From NCBI RefSeq assembly GCF_021155775.2, contig NC_060233.1:20060037-20124036 (forward strand): 64,000 bases of DNA, in the 5' to 3' direction. Shown here one piece after another: positions 51,527-62,034 of the stretch (its first letter is position 1; each line of letters opens with the position of its first letter). Source of the stretch: Neodiprion pinetum. Lineage: Eukaryota > Arthropoda > Insecta > Hymenoptera > Diprionidae. The notes beneath the pieces are model-generated. The model saw only the letters and a list, made by a program, of their open reading frames with translations, did no database searches and was not told the DNA's origin. A program made the position numbers and the translations under genes.

Positions 51527-51780
51527 CTTTCAATCCAATGTGACAATTTCACGTAACGGTGCGTGGTTGCGGTCTGGCTTTACGGGCGCCTCCCTGATAA
51601 TTGGGCCTGGAATCAGGTGACGCCGGATGTCAAATTGTTCCAGATGCCACCCTTTGGGAACGTCGATGATTCGTCGGATATCCTCTCTGGATACGCCTTC
51701 TGTTATAAACGGCTCGTCATTCGGTTCCGGCTTCGGCGGTAAAGAGTATGCTTGCGAGGACGGGGTGAACGGGTTATGAA
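51527..51780 (-). other. Candidate exon with splice sites (minus strand)
   Basis: Between an acceptor-like CAG (51783-51781) and a strong donor AAAG|GTAAGT (51530-51521) the frame is open and looks like real protein: FTPSSQAYSLPPKPEPND, GVSREDIRRIIDVPKGW and LEQFDIRRHLIPGPIIREA. A TGA at 51530-51532, just before the donor, closes the frame; it could be a nonsense mutation or a natural stop. I do not recognise the protein. It may be a host exon or a spliced element gene. Confidence 0.4.
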
Positions 51781-51806
51781 CTGCTATTTGGTTCCTTATT
51801 TCTCAC

Positions 51807-51825
51807 GTCACGAACGCCGCATGTA
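51807..51825. repeat. 19-bp direct repeat, first copy
   Basis: GTCACGAACGCCGCATGTA recurs at 53470-53488. Possibly the edges of an LTR or of a degraded element; no TG...CA structure could be completed. Confidence 0.5.
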
Positions 51826-53118
51826 TGCACACTCAAATATATCATTATATACCAATATGGCATCAATTATTAATATCGCTTTTAACATAAGCGAGGGAGC
51901 ATAACCTTAAATTTATTATTATATTCATGTAATTCAACCATTATATGGAACAGTTCGTGGCACGACCAAAGCGCAACGGCGTAGTTAACCGTTGGAACGT
52001 CAGCGTCCCCGCGCCCGCCAGATCCCAGGTGTAATCAACACCGGGATGAGACGAGTGCGAGATCACGCGCTTTAGGAATGATCATCGCGAGGCAAGCCTT
52101 TCTTCGAAATTGTAAAATCAGCAAAAACCTTGTGAAGTTAGTCGCGTTAGAGACAGCTGAGAACGACCTCAACGGAACCCGACTCCTTCAAAGCTACCGT
52201 GTGTAGAAGTTATAAGTCCTTTTCCGCCACCGACGATTAGAGGATCATACTCTGATCTATATGCGGTCGAGAAAGCTCCTCGCGTCGCGGCGTCAGTCTT
52301 TCGGAGTTGGTAACAAGTGCTTAAAACTGTGCCACGAACTCAATCAAGTTGTGTAGTGATAATAGTGATCACAACTGAGCGAGAGAGTGAGTAGAAACCA
52401 CCAAAGAGTGAGTAGGTGTATGAATGCAAACATTAGGTTAAGAACATTTTTCTTGTAAGCTTCCTCGTTACCGATTTCTTGCTTTCCAATTTGTTATCAT
52501 TAAAAGCTTGCATCCAATCGTAAACATTCTGTCACATTAATATTGAAATCCTCCAATCAATTTCACAACGATCGTCCTGTAGAGGACGATCACCAGCCTA
52601 CCCACGAAATAAATAAAAATAAACCTCTGCGGAAATCTAGAGGGTTAGGTCGTCCCGTGCGAGACCGCTCCGCACGTGACATTCGTATGCGAGCAGCGAG
52701 AGCCGCTTCCCTATTCAACCGAACACGGATATCAGCGCGGTGACGTCGTTTGACTCGTTTGACAGACCCGTTTGGCATCTACCAGATGAACAAGGTAAAA
52801 GGAAATGATTCGCTTAGCCCATTCGAGTGAAGCGATGTTCCGCTCCGTACTAAAAGTAGTGGTATAGGGAAAATTTGAAGTATGAAATGTCAGTAGTTAC
52901 CTTCAGTTCAAATGAAATCACACGGAAAAGTTATGTATTTTCAGATTATTGTTAAATCCCGTATATTGTTACAACTGAGTAAAAAATATATAATTTGAGA
53001 ATGAAGTTGATTATAAAACTTGCAAAGTTGATTATTATAAAATAACGTATTGAGAATTATTATATATGTGTGTTATGCGCGATAGAACCAAGCCTTGAAT
53101 TTTATAAGTTGTCTTGAT
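51826..53118. other. Unassigned sequence with small frames
   Basis: No supported gene. A 66-codon Arg-rich frame at 52543-52743 (plus) is compositionally protein-like but has no recognisable family. Confidence 0.35.
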
Positions 53119-53317
53119 GTTTTTGATTAAGAGTGAATTGAGGATGCGACTGTTCAGGTCAAGAACTGGAGGAGAAGTGTTTCAATGATTTTCGGTTAAG
53201 AGCTAATTCAGAACACGACCGTACAAGGCGAGAAACGGAGAAGAAGAGTTTGAATGCTCTTCGGTTGAGAGCTGATTCAGAACACGACCGTACTAGGCGA
53301 AAAGCGGAGGGGAAGTG
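53119..53317. repeat. Tandem repeat, about 66-69 bp, three units
   Basis: Units share TTCGGTTAAGAGCTAATTCA then GAACACGACCGTAC and GGCGAGAAACGGAG. The first unit is the most degraded. Confidence 0.75.
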
Positions 53318-53809
53318 ATCTTGGTGCGCGCCGTAAGCCAGGCTCTGCCACTGAGTAGCGGGGGTGCGCATGCGCTGTTCTCCGGCAATGACGCTGCCTT
53401 GCGGCGGCTATGTCGGGCATTACGTCAGCTAGGCTTGGTTCTCACGCTGGGCCGGCCGGCGCATACAGTGTCACGAACGCCGCATGTACTGTAACGTGGC
53501 GTTTCAGAGTCGCCCGTCACAAGGGCACACAACCGTAATTATTTCTAGTTTACGCGTCCTCAGCATGGTATTTTAACCAAACTCGAAACAAAATAGGCAA
53601 TAACTACTTTTAACTAATTCTTTCTTTGTAAATTCTTTATTTCGCGCTCCGGCTCACGCTAATAAGGTACTTGGACGACAACGATCCCGACCACCGAGGG
53701 ACCGATATCTACCGTTTCCAGCTCTCGACGACTTCGCCTACCGACGGTCTAATCAGACTATACTGGCTACTTTGGTGCATTAGTAGTGTATATATATGAG
53801 AGTTCTGGA
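53318..53809. other. Unassigned sequence
   Basis: No gene recognised. It contains the second copy of the 19-bp direct repeat (53470-53488). Confidence 0.4.
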
Positions 53810-54033
53810 TCGCTCCCCCCTAGCTCCCCCCCAGCTCCCCCGTTGCTCCCCCCTAGCGCCCCCGAGCTCCCCCGAGCCCCCCCCCCCCCGAAATCCGCAG
53901 CGCCCCCCCTAGCCCCCCCAGCCCCTCCCCCCCAAATCCGCATCGCCCCCCTGCAAATTCGCGGCGCTCCCCCCACCCCGCCCCGTTGATCATTTTCGCG
54001 GTTTGCCGCAAGATGGCTATTTTCAAAGGATGT

Positions 54034-54077
<44 letters not shown>

Positions 54078-54210
54078 AATTCCTGTCGAGACTTGTTTGG
54101 CGCCGGAAAGCCGCACATAATTCGGATAGGGTAAGAACCCGCTAGATCTATTGAAAAAATTCCAAGAAATTGCTCTTTGTGATGGTGCCGACAATGAACT
54201 TTGTTGGTGG
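53810..54210. repeat. Inverted repeat block with C tracts and (CA)n, right copy
   Basis: The reverse complement of the left block at 39835-40160: C-rich runs, a CA microsatellite at 54036-54075 and AGATCTATTGAAAAAATTCC. Spurious Pro-rich and Gly-rich frames here are not genes. Confidence 0.75.
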
Positions 54211-54319
54211 TTATGCACTTAAACCAATCTGGGGCAGTGAAAGTGGTCCCATAAAAATTCCTCGCACATAATGAGTGTCGAGACTTGTCCAATGGAAAAA
54301 TTTTAGTGGGGGTTGGTGG

Positions 54320-54352
54320 TATATAATGCGTACGTCTATCGTGATCGTCACT
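54320..54352 (+). promoter_or_regulatory. TATA box and initiator-like site of the second OB-like gene
   Basis: TATATAAT (54320-54327) and TCACT (54348-54352), with 30 bp between the first T and the A. The ATG is at 54413. Confidence 0.5.
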
Positions 54353-54412
54353 CTGTTCTCATCGTATTCTTATTGTAAACTGTTCTCGCTCGTAAAATAA
54401 CCTCGAAACGCG

Positions 54413-54727
54413 ATGGATCTAGCGAAAGTTAACCACGTCAGCTGCCTGGAGAATCTGCCGACCAAGAAGATGTCGGAACTCGAAATTGGGGGAGTGTATG
54501 ACGTCATCGGGTTACGACTGGTCAAAACGAAATTCGGGGTACGCGTTCTGGCGACGATCGATGGAGAATACAACGTCTTCTTACCACCGAGAATCGTAAG
54601 AGTTCTACAAGAAGAATCCAGTCAGCTGACTGAAATATGTAGCATGGCCAGGGAAAATCGTCTGCAAATGAAATACCTTGGTGGAGAATTCAACAAGTTT
54701 AAATTTTCATGCAATTATGGGCCTTAA
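54413..54727 (+). CDS. Small Polinton accessory protein, OB-fold-like, second member
   Basis: ATG at 54413, 104 codons, intact. It includes YDVIGLRLVKTKFGVRVLAT and NVFLPPRIVRVLQEESSQL, then LQMKYLGGEFNKFKF. It is clearly a relative of 49459-49767 but too different to be a recent duplicate, so two Polinton lineages are mixed here. A TATA-initiator pair precedes it. Confidence 0.5.
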   Translation: MDLAKVNHVSCLENLPTKKMSELEIGGVYDVIGLRLVKTKFGVRVLATIDGEYNVFLPPRIVRVLQEESSQLTEICSMARENRLQMKYLGGEFNKFKFSCNYGP

Positions 54728-54908
54728 ATGAACTATGCGATCCCCCTCTACTTCCACAAAATTCATCCGCGAGTGGATAAAAGCGGGTGTGCTGGATATG
54801 GAATAGTCAGTCTTCCACATACCATCCGTCAGTATATAATCGAGCGCAACATTCCCACTCCTCAACATGGCGATGATCCTAGACGTGCAATGATTTATCG
54901 GTCAAAAC

Positions 54909-55676
54909 ATGAAGTTTGTACCCAAGGAAGTCGCAGTCGTGAATGTAAACGGGTCGGATCTGGATTACATCATTTTCAAGCCGCCCTTTGATTTGGCAAG
55001 CTTACCACTTGAATGTAGAGCTACCAATGTATGGTTAATACACAATTACCACGGAATGTCATGGAATGCGGGCAACAAATCTCACGAGGATGTAAAGAAG
55101 ATTGTGAAAAAAATGGTTGGAAATGCTTGTTTCGTATACGTCAAAGGGGCGGAGAAGAAAGCATGGCTGACGGAGATCGTCGATGGTACAACGAGGGTTA
55201 TTGATATGGAAGATTTGCATATCATACCCCCCTCAATGGAAAAATTGAGGTATATGGAAGCGGCACCGTGGCATGACGTGAACCATGGATACTCTCCAGC
55301 GAATAACCTTCAGCAAGCAGCAGCGCCAGGCTCAATTTGGTATGATGACAACTCTGAATACATCCCGGCATATAATTGCGCCTTTGAAAATGTGCAGCGA
55401 CTAAGTAGTTGATATTGGAAGGAGTGTACCAGTTCCCTCGAGAAACCCTTTTGTCTGTACAAAGAATTGGACGGTTTAAGGGCAATGATGTCCGAGGATA
55501 TAGCTTTTTCACCAAAAGAATTTATCCGCACGTTCGCATCAAACTCCATCAATGATGCGTGTGATAAACTACCAGAGAATATGAAAATGGACTACGTCTC
55601 GCAAGTTTCCGCAGATGTAGCGTACATTACACACCAGGCCCCGATGCCGATATCGTGGATGGACCGAATCCTCTAA
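54909..55676 (+). pseudogene. Polinton accessory protein, IVDIQGF family, second member
   Basis: ATG at 54909. FIFKPP-type block IIFKPPFDLASLPLE, then NVWLIHNYHGMSWNAGN, VYVKGAEKKAWLTEIV and VIDMEDLHIIPPS match the order of 48273-48749. The C-terminal extension contains Cys/His residues and, after an in-frame TGA at 55410-55412, runs on to 55676. A TATATAA is present at 54834. Function unknown. Confidence 0.5.
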
Positions 55677-55977
55677 TTAACCACTGTCTAGGTTGCAATC
55701 GTGTGTATAGATAATATGGACAATATTTACCAAAATAACAATAGAATTTATTACAATATGTACAATCATATTCGGGTTTATATGTAGAATATTCAATAGA
55801 ATTAATCTCAATTATATCATAGCTTATCTATAGAATTAAAAAAATTTGCCATTCCATGAAATTATGATCTAGGAATAGGATACATTACAAATATACGTCT
55901 TCATAACTTTCACCCATTCTCGTCATACAAAATGTAAATGTATGAATTTTTACTTGTGAAAAATATATAATTAAGAA
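55677..55977. other. A/T-rich spacer
   Basis: No gene. The right end matches the spacer next to the left acidic frame in inverted orientation. Confidence 0.5.
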
Positions 55978-56184
55978 TTATGAATTGAGCGTGGTTGATT
56001 CCTCGAAATGATCCATAAAATCATTATCGTTATCCTGTTCGCTAACATTATCATCATCATCGCTATTTTCGACATCTATAATTATAACGATAGTTTCATT
56101 CGCCCATTTTTTTATAATAATTGTATTGTATACTACCAGCTTTTCATTTGCCGATTTTTTTCTCGTTGCATACCCCACGCTCAT
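55978..56184 (-). CDS. Acidic Polinton-associated frame, right copy
   Basis: Encodes NETIVIIIDVENSDDDDNVS and DNDNDFMDHFEE, the partner of the plus-strand frame at 39366-39560. It is a short acidic protein with unknown role. The frame has no clear ATG before the basic N-terminus. Confidence 0.4.
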   Translation of the reverse strand: MSVGYATRKKSANEKLVVYNTIIIKKWANETIVIIIDVENSDDDDNVSEQDNDNDFMDHFEESTTLNS

Positions 56185-56227
56185 ATGGTTGGGGATGTGC
56201 AGGCTCGGACTTGTTCGCTATAAAGAG

Positions 56228-56510
56228 TCGTGAAACCCAAAACTGTGTGTACACATACCAGCCGGTCAGGAGCGGGCAAGACAAGATTTTTGTTACACCA
56301 AACACTGTTCGCTACCTGCTTTTCGTTGACCGATTTTTCCCACCACATGTCCCACGCTGCTTAACGACTCATAAAACCGAAAACTACATGTGCACATACC
56401 ATCCGATAAACAGTGGGCAAGACAAGATTTTTTATACTCGCACCGCCCACTTCCTGCACTTCGTTGACCGATTTCCATTGCATGCTTGGGAAACTATACA
56501 TTGCTACTCT
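56228..56510. repeat. Tandem repeat, about 141 bp, two units
   Basis: GGGCAAGACAAGATTTTT occurs at 56274 and 56415, with CGTTGACCGATTT later in each unit. A diverged third unit may lie to the left (56115-56220). Confidence 0.7.
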
Positions 56511-56721
56511 ACTCACAGCATTTGCGCAGATTTTTATACTTAGGTGGGCATCTATCGTAGGCGGCGGTAGGTTCGTGGAGAGGGGGAGGGGGAGAAAGTG
56601 AAAACCTGTTGCAACACGCTTTTAGGCAAGATGCAGCTGCGGAACCGGCCGACTTTAAACAAGCAATAAGCCGCAAAAATTTGGGGATGGTGGGGGCGGG
56701 GACTGCGGACCCCGCCGTCTT

Positions 56722-56981
56722 TGACGTCATTTTTTTACATGAATTTCATCATCTCTGCAGAGCCAGGAGAGCAATGAAACCCAAAAATTTAGGGATGGCG
56801 GGTCAGATAAAGGGTGGGCCCAGTCGTCTCTGACGTCATTTTTCCCTCCGAGATGCGCAAAACACAGTGCGCACCGCATCTCCGACGCCCTTTTTCCCTC
56901 CGATATGCACAGAACGCAGTGCGCACCGCATCTCTGACGTCATTTTTCCCTCCGATATGCGCAGAACGCAGTGCGCACCGT
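56722..56981 (+). promoter_or_regulatory. 52-bp tandem repeats with CRE-type palindromes upstream of PolB
   Basis: Three units of exactly 52 bp start at 56827, 56879 and 56931. Units 1 and 3 carry TGACGTCA (56831-56838 and 56935-56942); unit 2 has it degraded. A further TGACGTCA at 56722-56729 is in phase (two units upstream). The array ends about 35 bp before the PolB TATA element, so it could be an enhancer. Confidence 0.6.
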
Positions 56982-57015
56982 TTCCAAATTCTTGCGATCT
57001 ATCGGCCTATATACA

Positions 57016-57050
57016 TATAAGCTCAACGCATCCGATGCAGACTCGTCAGT
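57016..57050 (+). promoter_or_regulatory. TATA element and TCAGT initiator of PolB
   Basis: TATAAG (57016-57021) and TCAGT (57046-57050) are 32 bp apart by the usual count, and the ATG is at 57114. Confidence 0.65.
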
Positions 57051-57113
57051 CTTACACGATACGTGCAAGTCAAAAAAGTTATACAAAGTTCAGCTTATAT
57101 CAACGTCAAAGTC

Positions 57114-60100
57114 ATGGCGGTCAAAGCGTATATGGGACTTGCAGAGCAGATGGAGGGGACGTACAATTTGCTGAGAGAGCAATCACCCGGAGGAGATAAT
57201 GACGCTGTCATCAATCATTGGACTGATATTGGAATTGCGAATATCCAAGTTCTGTGCGATATTTCCATGCAACGATATTTTCACGCACTCCTGCAATCTT
57301 GGGTGACGAAGATCAAGCAGTTGCAGCAGTGCGTAGTGGCGACGGGCGAAAATATCGGTACTCCTGCGGGTGCACAATGGGACGACGTGGATAGTGCTTT
57401 TGCCAGCCGAATCAGAACGGGGGTTGTCACAAATCTCCGTCATAAAAATTTGAACGCCTTTCTGGACGATGTGCAGCGCGTCGTCACCGAGAAGTTGGAG
57501 CTGGTACTGCGCGAGGAGGGAAATGTGAAGGTTAACCTCATATTATCGTGCAAATTCGAAAATCTCAAGCACGAAGAGATCTTCACCAAAGTTAAGAGTT
57601 TCAACACCTCCAACGTGGCAAATCTTCTCCCATCGAGCGATATGAATGGTTGGTTTACACGTGCACGGGGTGATCTGCTATCAAAGGTAGAAGATTTCGA
57701 GCAACGTGATTCCGGCTGGAGTATGATTGAGATCCTCAACATCGCTGTAAATATCAATCGCTACCAGCCTCTCGCCGCGGGGGCTTCAACATTCATTGAG
57801 CTGCCCCAAGACATTCGACATGAAAAGGCTGTGATGAACGTGAGGAACAAGGACGAAAGATATCTTCTCCGGTCAGTCACAACAGCCCTCCACCCGGTCA
57901 AGATCAACACCGATAGGACTCACAACTATCGTCGCTATATTTCCGAGTTGGACTGTACAGGTATCAAATTCCCTGCTACTCTACATGATGTGAAAAAGCT
58001 TGAGAGATTGAATAATTTGCGCATCAATGTATATGGTATAGAATCTCAAACTTTTTTGCATCATGCAAAATCAAATAAAAGCGTCATCGTGCCAATTTAT
58101 TTGAGTAAAAATTTGCACAGCGTGAACATTGACACGACTCATCCTCTAATGGTTGAGAGTAATCCGGAAGACGATATGACTGGTGAGTTTGCACCGAGAT
58201 TCCAATTTGCTTGATTTAAAGATCTTTCCCGATTGGTGAGCGAACAATTGTCTGATCATAACGGCCAGCTGTTGTTATGTGACAATTGTTTGTGCCACTT
58301 CAGCGTGAAACACGCCTACGACAATCATCGACAAGATTGTATTATGCTAAATAAAGTACGCATGGAATTTCCCAAGTGTGAATATTTAGTATTTTCCAAT
58401 TTTCAAAACAAAGGCACCGTTCCATTTGTCGTATACGTCGATCTCAAATGTATATTAATCGCTGAACCTGTAGATGAATTTGAAACTCATGAGACTTGTG
58501 AAATTAAAAAGCATATCCCGCACGTTGTAGCGTACTATGTACATTGCGCGTACGATGAGACTTTATCGGAGTTTCACGGTGAACGCGGTGTCGATTGCAT
58601 CGATTGGTTCATGCGGCAGCTCGAAGATTCATCAATTGAAGTGAAGTCACGCGTCAAAAACATAATTCCGATAAAGTCTCTTACTCAAGTGCAACGTGAT
58701 CGTCACATGCGCGCAAAGAATTGTTATATTCGTGAAAAACCGTTTACCCCTGAGGAGAAAAAGTGTTACGATCACTGTCACTTCACGGGTAAATATCGTG
58801 GTCCTGCTCATAATCGGTGTAATTTGAATTTCAGAGAGTCGCACACAATTCCAATAGTTTTCCACAATTTGTCCGGTTACGATTCTCACTTTTTAATAAA
58901 ATCCCTCGCGTCAACTTTCCCCGGTGAAATTACACTGCTACCCATGAATAAGGAAAAATATATATCCTTCACGAAACGCGTCGATGGAACAGTGATGCAC
59001 TTGAGATTCATCGATTCGTTTCGATTTATGGCTAGCAGCATCGATAAACTTTCCACATATTTGACCGATACCGATAAACGCATAACACGCAAATTTTATA
59101 ATAATCCGACGCGGTTCAGTTCGATGACCCGCAAAGGCGTTTTTCCCTATGAATACTTCGATTGTTGGGGGAAACTCAATGAACCGCGATTACCTGCAAA
59201 GAAGCATTTCTACTCGCACCTCTGCGATGCAAATATTTCAGACACCTATTACGAGCACGCGGAAACTGTTTGGGAGGAATTCCATTCAGAGTCATTGGGG
59301 GGCTATTCAGATTTATATTCAAAGACCGATGTTCTTTTGCTTGCCGATATTTTCAAAAATTGCTGCTCTAGCTGCTTCAAAACATACGATTTAGATCCGT
59401 TGCACTACTACACTGCACCGGGACTTGCTTTTGACGCGATGCTCAAGCATACTTATGTAAATTTGAAACTTTTAGACAACCCTGAAATGGTGTTATTTAT
59501 TGAAAGAGCCATTCAAGGCGGCGTAGCACAATGTTCTAATCGACAGGCTCGGGCCAACAATAGATTCATGGGAACAGATTTTGATCCAAACAAAGCGAAA
59601 TCGTATCTTACGTGACGTGACGTATCTTACTTTTGACGTGAATAACCTGTACAATGCAGCTATGAGCGTGCATTTACCAATCTGTTCGTTCAAGTGGGAG
59701 TATCAGCAGATCAATATAACGAACCATCCAGACGATTCGCCGATCGGTTACTTTCTGGAGATAGATTTGGACTACCCTGTTGAACTCCACAATGATCACA
59801 AGGACTCACCTCTTTGACCCGAACATTTTACTCCTCCAGGTAGTAAAAATGCCAAACTCGCGACCACCCTTTACCCCAAAACAAAGTATATATTGCACTA
59901 TAGAAATTTGAAACAGTGTTTGAGTTTAGGATTAAAAGTAACGAAATTGCACAGAGTTTTGAAGTTTGCACAATCTCAATGGCTCGAGCCTTACATCACG
60001 CTCTATACAGACATGCGTAAGCGGTCTAGGAATGAATTTGAGAAAAACTTTCACAGACTCATGAATAACGCCGTGTTCGGCAAGACTATGGAGAATGTGC

Positions 60101-60410
60101 GAAATCATGGAGATGTCAAATTGGTCACAAGATGGGTGGGAAAAGGTGGTGCGAGAACGCTTATTGCCCGAGCAAACTTTCTACGATGGGTGAGGATGGG
60201 GAAAAATATGACAGTGGCGTAAAAGTGAGTAATTGTGCCAAGGGTGTAAGAAATTCATCGATAAATAGCATCACGTTTGATGATTATAAGCGCTGTCTGA
60301 CGGCTTACCGAGAGTTGGCTCTTCCACAGTGTTTAATACGCAGCAAAAAACACGGAGTAAGCACGATCGTACAAAAAAAATTGGCTCTGAGTTGGCAGGA
60401 TGACAAGCGG
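57114..60410 (+). pseudogene. Polinton protein-primed DNA polymerase B, copy A
   Basis: It would replicate the element from a protein primer. ATG at 57114 opens a long N-terminal region (to about residue 360), then the exonuclease domain with VVYVDLKCIL (ExoI-like), FHNLSGYDSHFLIKSL (ExoII) and SKTDVLLLADIF. Motif A is YLTFDVNNLYNAA, motif B region LMNNAVFGKTMENVR. A TGA lies at 58212-58214. A short tandem duplication near 59600-59630 shifts the frame. A deletion joins RANF directly to the C-terminal DDYKRC region near 60185, which removes palm motif C. It cannot be active. Confidence 0.85.
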
Positions 60411-60490
60411 CTTATAAAGTTTTTTTCATTTTCTGAAAAGTTTTTTTCGTTTCCTGAAAAATTTTTTTCATTTTCTGAAAACTTTTCTCG
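60411..60490 (+). repeat. 21-bp tandem repeat at the PolB 3' junction
   Basis: Three units of about 21 bp, TTTTTTCATTTTCTGAAAAG and variants, directly after copy A. One unit is also present in the flank of the PolB relic near 25190. Confidence 0.7.
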
Positions 60491-60652
60491 TGGTGAACGA
60501 ATAAATATGAATAATTGCTTGATATATTAATAACAAATAAATAGACAATTGTTGAGTATATGAATTCGCATTTTGAAACTTCAAATCTATCAAATATCGT
60601 ATTGATCATGAAACGTTTCCGCCCGATGGTGGATCGTTCGAGGCGTCAAACA
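60491..60652. other. Junction between the convergent PolB copies
   Basis: About 160 bases, A/T-rich, shared with 25210-25360 beside the third PolB relic. No gene. Confidence 0.5.
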
Positions 60653-62034
60653 TCAAATATTCACATCAATTCTATGTCTACAGTTTATCCTATAGCTATC
60701 GGGGGCTGGGACAAACCCCCAAGGTACGGTGTCGGTCTGTCCAGGTATCAATTGCCGCTTGTCATCCTGCCAACTCAGAGCCAATTTTTTTTGTACGATC
60801 GTGCTTACTTCGTGTTTTTTGCTGCGTATTAAACACTGTGGAAGAGTCAACTCTCGGTAAGCCGTCAGACAGCGCTTATAATCATCAAACGTGATGCTAT
60901 TTATCGATGAATTTCTTACACCCTTGGCACGCTTACTCACTTTTACGCCACTGTCATATTTTTCCCCATCCTCACCCATCGTAGTAAATGTGTACAGCTT
61001 TGCTCGCAGTCCCACAAACTCTGTCATAATTTTACCATTATTTTCATCCTTCATTAGCCTTAGTTGTTTTTTGTTTTCAAGGGGAATACCATACACATTG
61101 TCAGGCGAATAGTCAGAGGTGTAAAACATTGTATCTACATCTCGTTTGATGATATCGTAGATATTAGGCACATTGAATTGATAAATAAGGCTGTCTGTGT
61201 CGGTATACATCAATTTAGCCTGTTTATTCGAAAAGTTGGTTTTAATATAATTATAGTGGAAATCGTAGAGAAAGATTTTTGACAGATCTAGAATCGATGC
61301 GCCGACGTAAATAGGTTTGGCGAAGTGAACTTTGATACGATTCATTTCAATGATAACCATATCAGTGTCAAATACGGTGCAGCTGTGAAAGTTTGCTCGG
61401 GCAATAAGCGTTCTCGCACCACCTTTTCCCTCCTATTTTGTAACCAATTTAACATCTTTATTATTTCGCACATTCTCCATAGTCTTGCCGAACACAGCGT
61501 TATTCATGAGTTTGTAAAAGTTTTTCTCAAATTCATTCCTAGATTGCTTACGTATGTCTGTATTGAGCGTGATGTAAGGCTCGAGCCATGGAGATTGCGC
61601 AAACTTCAAAATTCTATGCACTTTCGTTAATTTTGATCCTAAACTCAAACACTGCTTCAAATTTCTATAGTGCAATATATACTTTGTTTTGGGGTGAAGG
61701 GTGGTCGCGAGTTTGGCATTTTTACTACCTGAAGGATTAAAATGTTCGGGACAAAGAGGTAAGTCTTTGTGATCCTCGTGGAGTTCTACAGGGTAGTCCT
61801 AATCTACCTCCAGAAAGTAACCGATCGGCGAATCGTCCGGATGGTTCGTCATATCGATCTGCTGATGCTCCCACTCGAACGAACCGATTGGTAAATGCAC
61901 GCTCATAGCTGCACTGTACAGGTTATTCACGTCAAAACACATGAGATACGATTCCGTTTTGTTTGGATCAAAATCTGTACCAATGAATCCATTATTGGCC
62001 CGAGCGTGTCGATTAGAACATTGCGCTACGCCGC

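Noticed and set aside
52543..52743. 66-codon Arg-rich frame as a gene
   Set aside because: Short, no recognisable family and no supporting promoter or partner.
53767..54218. Pro-rich and Gly-rich open frames
   Set aside because: They translate C/G runs and a CA microsatellite inside an inverted repeat.
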